DNA of 6,864 nt from DASSFZ01 sp036514635 (GTDB taxonomy: Bacteria; Chloroflexota; Anaerolineae; Fen-1058): positions 1-6,864 of the forward strand of contig DATBWU010000257.1 in NCBI GenBank assembly GCA_036514635.1, written 5' to 3'. A program made the position numbers and the translations under genes. The notes below the pieces were generated by a model, which was not told the origin of the DNA, did no database searches, and saw only the letters and a list, made by a program, of their open reading frames with translations. Of the stretch, positions 5,182 to 6,864 are shown piece after piece (the stretch's first letter is position 1; the number at the start of each line of letters is the position of its first letter).

Positions 5182-6525
5182 ATGATTGCGCTTGATTCCT
5201 TGATCCGGCCGGCGCTGCGCTGGCTGCTACAACTCGATCGGCCCGCGCCGCGCCTGAGCGATGCGGAACTCGCGGTCGAAGTCGAACGCCATTACCGCTG
5301 GAACTTTGTCTTCAACCTCCTCGACGGCGCGTCGTTCTTCTTCGGCGCCAGTTTCATCTCGGCCAGCACCATCGTCCCGTTATTCATCAGCAAGAACACG
5401 CCCAGCCCGCTAGCGATTGGCCTGGCGGCCGTCATCGCCCAGAGCGCGTGGTTCCTGCCGCAATTGTTCACGGCCAACTTCGTCGAGCGACTGGCGCGCA
5501 AGAAACCGGTTGTCGTCAACCTGGGGCTCTTCCTGGAGCGCGTGCCGGTGTGGGTGATTGTGCTCTCAGCCTTCGCGGCGAGCCGGTCCCCGGCGTGGGC
5601 GCTCACGCTCTTCTTCATCGGTTATGCCTGGCACGGTCTGGGGGCGGGCGTCGTCGCGACGGCCTGGCAGGATTTGATCGCGCGATGTTTCCCGGTCGAA
5701 CGGCGTGGGCGCTTCCTGGGCATCACGGCGTTCATCGGCACCGGATCGGGAACGCTTGGGGCAGCCGTCAGCACGCAGCTCCTGCAAACACATCCGTTCC
5801 CGACGAACTTCGTTTACACCTTCGCCATCGGCGCGGCCTTCATCACGATTAGCTGGTTCTTCCTTTCGTTCGCGCGCGAACCGGCGCATCAAGTCGATCC
5901 CCCTGTGCAAAGCGGGCGCGAGTACTGGTCGGACATCTCCCGCATCCCGCGCCGCGATCACAACTTCCGGCGCTTTCTGATCGCGCGCCTGATGCTGGCA
6001 CTGGGCGGCATGGGCGGCGGCTTCGTCACCGTGTCGGCGCTCGAACGCTGGAGCGTGCCGGATAGCACCGTCGGCGTTTTCACCGCCATGCTGCTGTTGG
6101 GCCAGACGCTGGGCAACCTGGTGTTTGGCTTCCTGGCTGATCGGTTTGGGCACAAATTGTCGTTGGAACTGGGCGCGTTGACCTCGACGCTTGCTTTCGT
6201 CCTCGCCTGGCTGGCTCCCGCACCCGAATGGTATTACGCCGTCTTCGTGCTGAGCGGCGTGAGCCTGGGTGCAGTCATCGTGTCGGGCATTCTGGTGATC
6301 ATGGAGTTCAGCGAGCCGGCGCGCCGCCCGACCTACGTGGGCATCGCGAACACCGCCGTTGGGTTGGTCGCGATCATCGCGCCGCTGATCGGAGCAGGGT
6401 TGGCCGGAATCGATTATCTGCTTCTCTTCGCGATCGCCGCGCTGGTCAACCTGATCGCACTCGTGTTGATGCGCTGGTGGGTCAAAGAACCGCGCTGGGC
6501 CTCACCCCCCAACCCCCTCTCCTGA
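5182..6525 (+). CDS. Major facilitator superfamily transporter
   Basis: This is a 447-residue inner-membrane secondary transporter with about 12 hydrophobic segments: six in residues 47-231, a charged central loop (about 232-265, rich in R, D and E), and six in 266-432. The second half has the MFS loop motif FGFLADRFGHK (315-325). The matching place in the first half is degenerate (VERLARKKP, 101-109). I chose the ATG at 5182 because GGGGA lies upstream and the candidate promoter covers the in-frame TTG at 5119, which would add 21 residues. The final residues SPPNPLS and the TGA are encoded by a repeat element (6500-6570), so the native C-terminus was probably altered. The gene is transcribed alone, divergent from ferritin. 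No substrate can be assigned; sugar, drug or metabolite transport are all possible. Confidence 0.9.
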   Translation: MIALDSLIRPALRWLLQLDRPAPRLSDAELAVEVERHYRWNFVFNLLDGASFFFGASFISASTIVPLFISKNTPSPLAIGLAAVIAQSAWFLPQLFTANFVERLARKKPVVVNLGLFLERVPVWVIVLSAFAASRSPAWALTLFFIGYAWHGLGAGVVATAWQDLIARCFPVERRGRFLGITAFIGTGSGTLGAAVSTQLLQTHPFPTNFVYTFAIGAAFITISWFFLSFAREPAHQVDPPVQSGREYWSDISRIPRRDHNFRRFLIARLMLALGGMGGGFVTVSALERWSVPDSTVGVFTAMLLLGQTLGNLVFGFLADRFGHKLSLELGALTSTLAFVLAWLAPAPEWYYAVFVLSGVSLGAVIVSGILVIMEFSEPARRPTYVGIANTAVGLVAIIAPLIGAGLAGIDYLLLFAIAALVNLIALVLMRWWVKEPRWASPPNPLS

Positions 6526-6570
6526 CACGCCGCGTGCCAGGAGAGGGGCTGCCAAAGGCGGGGGTGCGGT
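6500..6570. repeat. CCTCACCCCC palindromic element at the MFS 3' end
   Basis: CCCCTCTCCTG (6514-6524) and CAGGAGAGGGG (6538-6548) form a perfect 11-bp stem, topped by CACG-CCG-CGTG (6526-6536). CACCCCC (6503-6509) and GGGGGTG (6560-6566) can pair outside it. The MFS stop codon (6523-6525) lies in the left arm. There is no T-run after the stem, so it is not a standard intrinsic terminator, though it could slow or end transcription. A related left half lies at 6827-6850. Elements of this kind are frequent in Chloroflexota and some other genomes. Confidence 0.8.
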
Positions 6571-6613
6571 AATCACCACGGGGTATAGCATTGCTTCGCA
6601 GAAACTGCGTTGA

Positions 6614-6694
6614 CCGCGAAGATTTTTGGACGCAGACCCGCACTGCCCGCTGCCGCAGGCAGTGGGGCAAGTGTGAACGCGGATTTACGCTGAT
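6614..6694 (+). repeat. Dispersed repeat, copy B (direct repeat of 206-284)
   Basis: It aligns over its full length with 206-284 and shares 40 identical bases (6635-6674), including the CACTGCC/GGCAGTG hairpin. Both copies are in the same orientation and lie on either side of all the complete genes of the window, about 6.4 kb apart. Confidence 0.85.
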
Positions 6695-6719
6695 TTTGAT
6701 TTATCTGCGTTCATCCGCG
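6678..6719. repeat. Imperfect inverted repeat of the decamer motif
   Basis: CGCGGATTTACGCTGAT (6678-6694) and ATCTGCGTTCATCCGCG (6703-6719) are reverse complements at 14 of 17 positions around an 8-nt AT-rich loop. Copy A of the dispersed repeat has only the left arm (268-284), so copy B is the longer version. Confidence 0.65.
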
Positions 6720-6720
6720 C

Positions 6721-6826
6721 AACACACGCCTGCGGCGGGTGCAGTGCTCCCGTCAGCGTCCAATAGATTCCGTTGCGGCGGAGCCCGTCATGGATAAATC
6801 CTAAGCGGATGTAACTGCTCGGACTG
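6721..6826. other. Gene-poor sequence, nothing recognised
   Basis: No gene, promoter or terminator can be supported here. On the minus strand a frame is open from about 6828 to a stop at 6685-6687 (47 codons), but it runs through the decamer repeat and has no supported start. Confidence 0.5.
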
Positions 6827-6850
6827 CCTCACCCCCAGCCCCTCTTCTGA
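6827..6850 (+). repeat. Partial CCTCACCCCC element
   Basis: The sequence matches 6500-6525 in the same orientation, apart from two missing C residues and two substitutions, and likewise ends in TGA. The right arm of the hairpin is not seen in the 14 bases left, so the element is either truncated or continues past the window end. Confidence 0.65.
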
Positions 6851-6864
6851 CGACGAAACAGCTG

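Noticed and set aside
6482..6670. Minus-strand open frames at 70-261 and 6482-6670 whose products start with the same 12 residues
   Set aside because: The shared start comes from the dispersed repeat at 206-284 and 6614-6694. The frames diverge outside the repeat and run through other repeat elements, with no ribosome binding site or recognisable domain.
6688..6828. 47-codon minus-strand open stretch near the right end
   Set aside because: There is no start codon with a ribosome binding site, the end runs into the decamer repeat, and no homologous family is recognised.

Overview
The window is a stretch of GC-rich bacterial chromosome. It holds four complete protein genes and a fifth that is divergent from them. 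Between the genes lies an unusually dense set of short structured repeats. The protein set and the repeat types (CATTGCGAG palindromes, CCTCACCCCC elements, ATCCGCGT decamers, CAGTGAT heptads, CTTGGTG octamers) fit a free-living, repeat-rich bacterium, most plausibly a Chloroflexota (Anaerolineae-like) genome. That placement is an inference from style and is only moderately secure. No tRNA, rRNA, CRISPR array or transposase was seen.

Layout. Bases 1-555 carry no complete gene. An open frame runs from upstream into a cloverleaf-shaped palindromic element (68-154). A 79-bp dispersed repeat (206-284), a nested REP-doublet-like palindrome that contains terminator-like hairpins (316-429) and a three-unit decamer repeat (473-502) follow. 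Bases 556-3964 (minus strand) are a three-gene ABC exporter operon, transcribed ATPase, then permease 1, then permease 2. A TATAAT box stands 29 bp before the predicted leader. The ATPase and permease 1 genes overlap by 8 nt. Permease 1 and permease 2 are separated by a heptad tandem repeat. Bases 4190-4711 (minus) are a single-gene ferritin unit with a near-consensus promoter and an intrinsic terminator. Bases 4712-5181 form the divergent region towards the last gene and hold a second cloverleaf element nested in a 14-bp inverted repeat, plus an octamer repeat. Bases 5182-6525 (plus) encode a 12-helix major facilitator superfamily transporter whose last seven residues and stop codon are read from a repeat element. 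Bases 6526-6864 contain only repeats and unrecognised sequence, including a second copy of the 206-284 repeat.

How the genes work together. The ABC operon should make a NatAB/YhaQP-type exporter with two different membrane subunits and one ATPase. The ferritin oxidises and stores iron in the cytoplasm. The MFS protein is a secondary transporter of unknown substrate. Nothing in the sequence ties these three units into one pathway.

I do not see a new defence, mobile or biosynthetic system. The most interesting content is the repeat biology: two cloverleaf elements whose arms differ in sequence but keep their pairing, a REP-like doublet with compensatory changes, and repeat elements that supply gene 3' ends.
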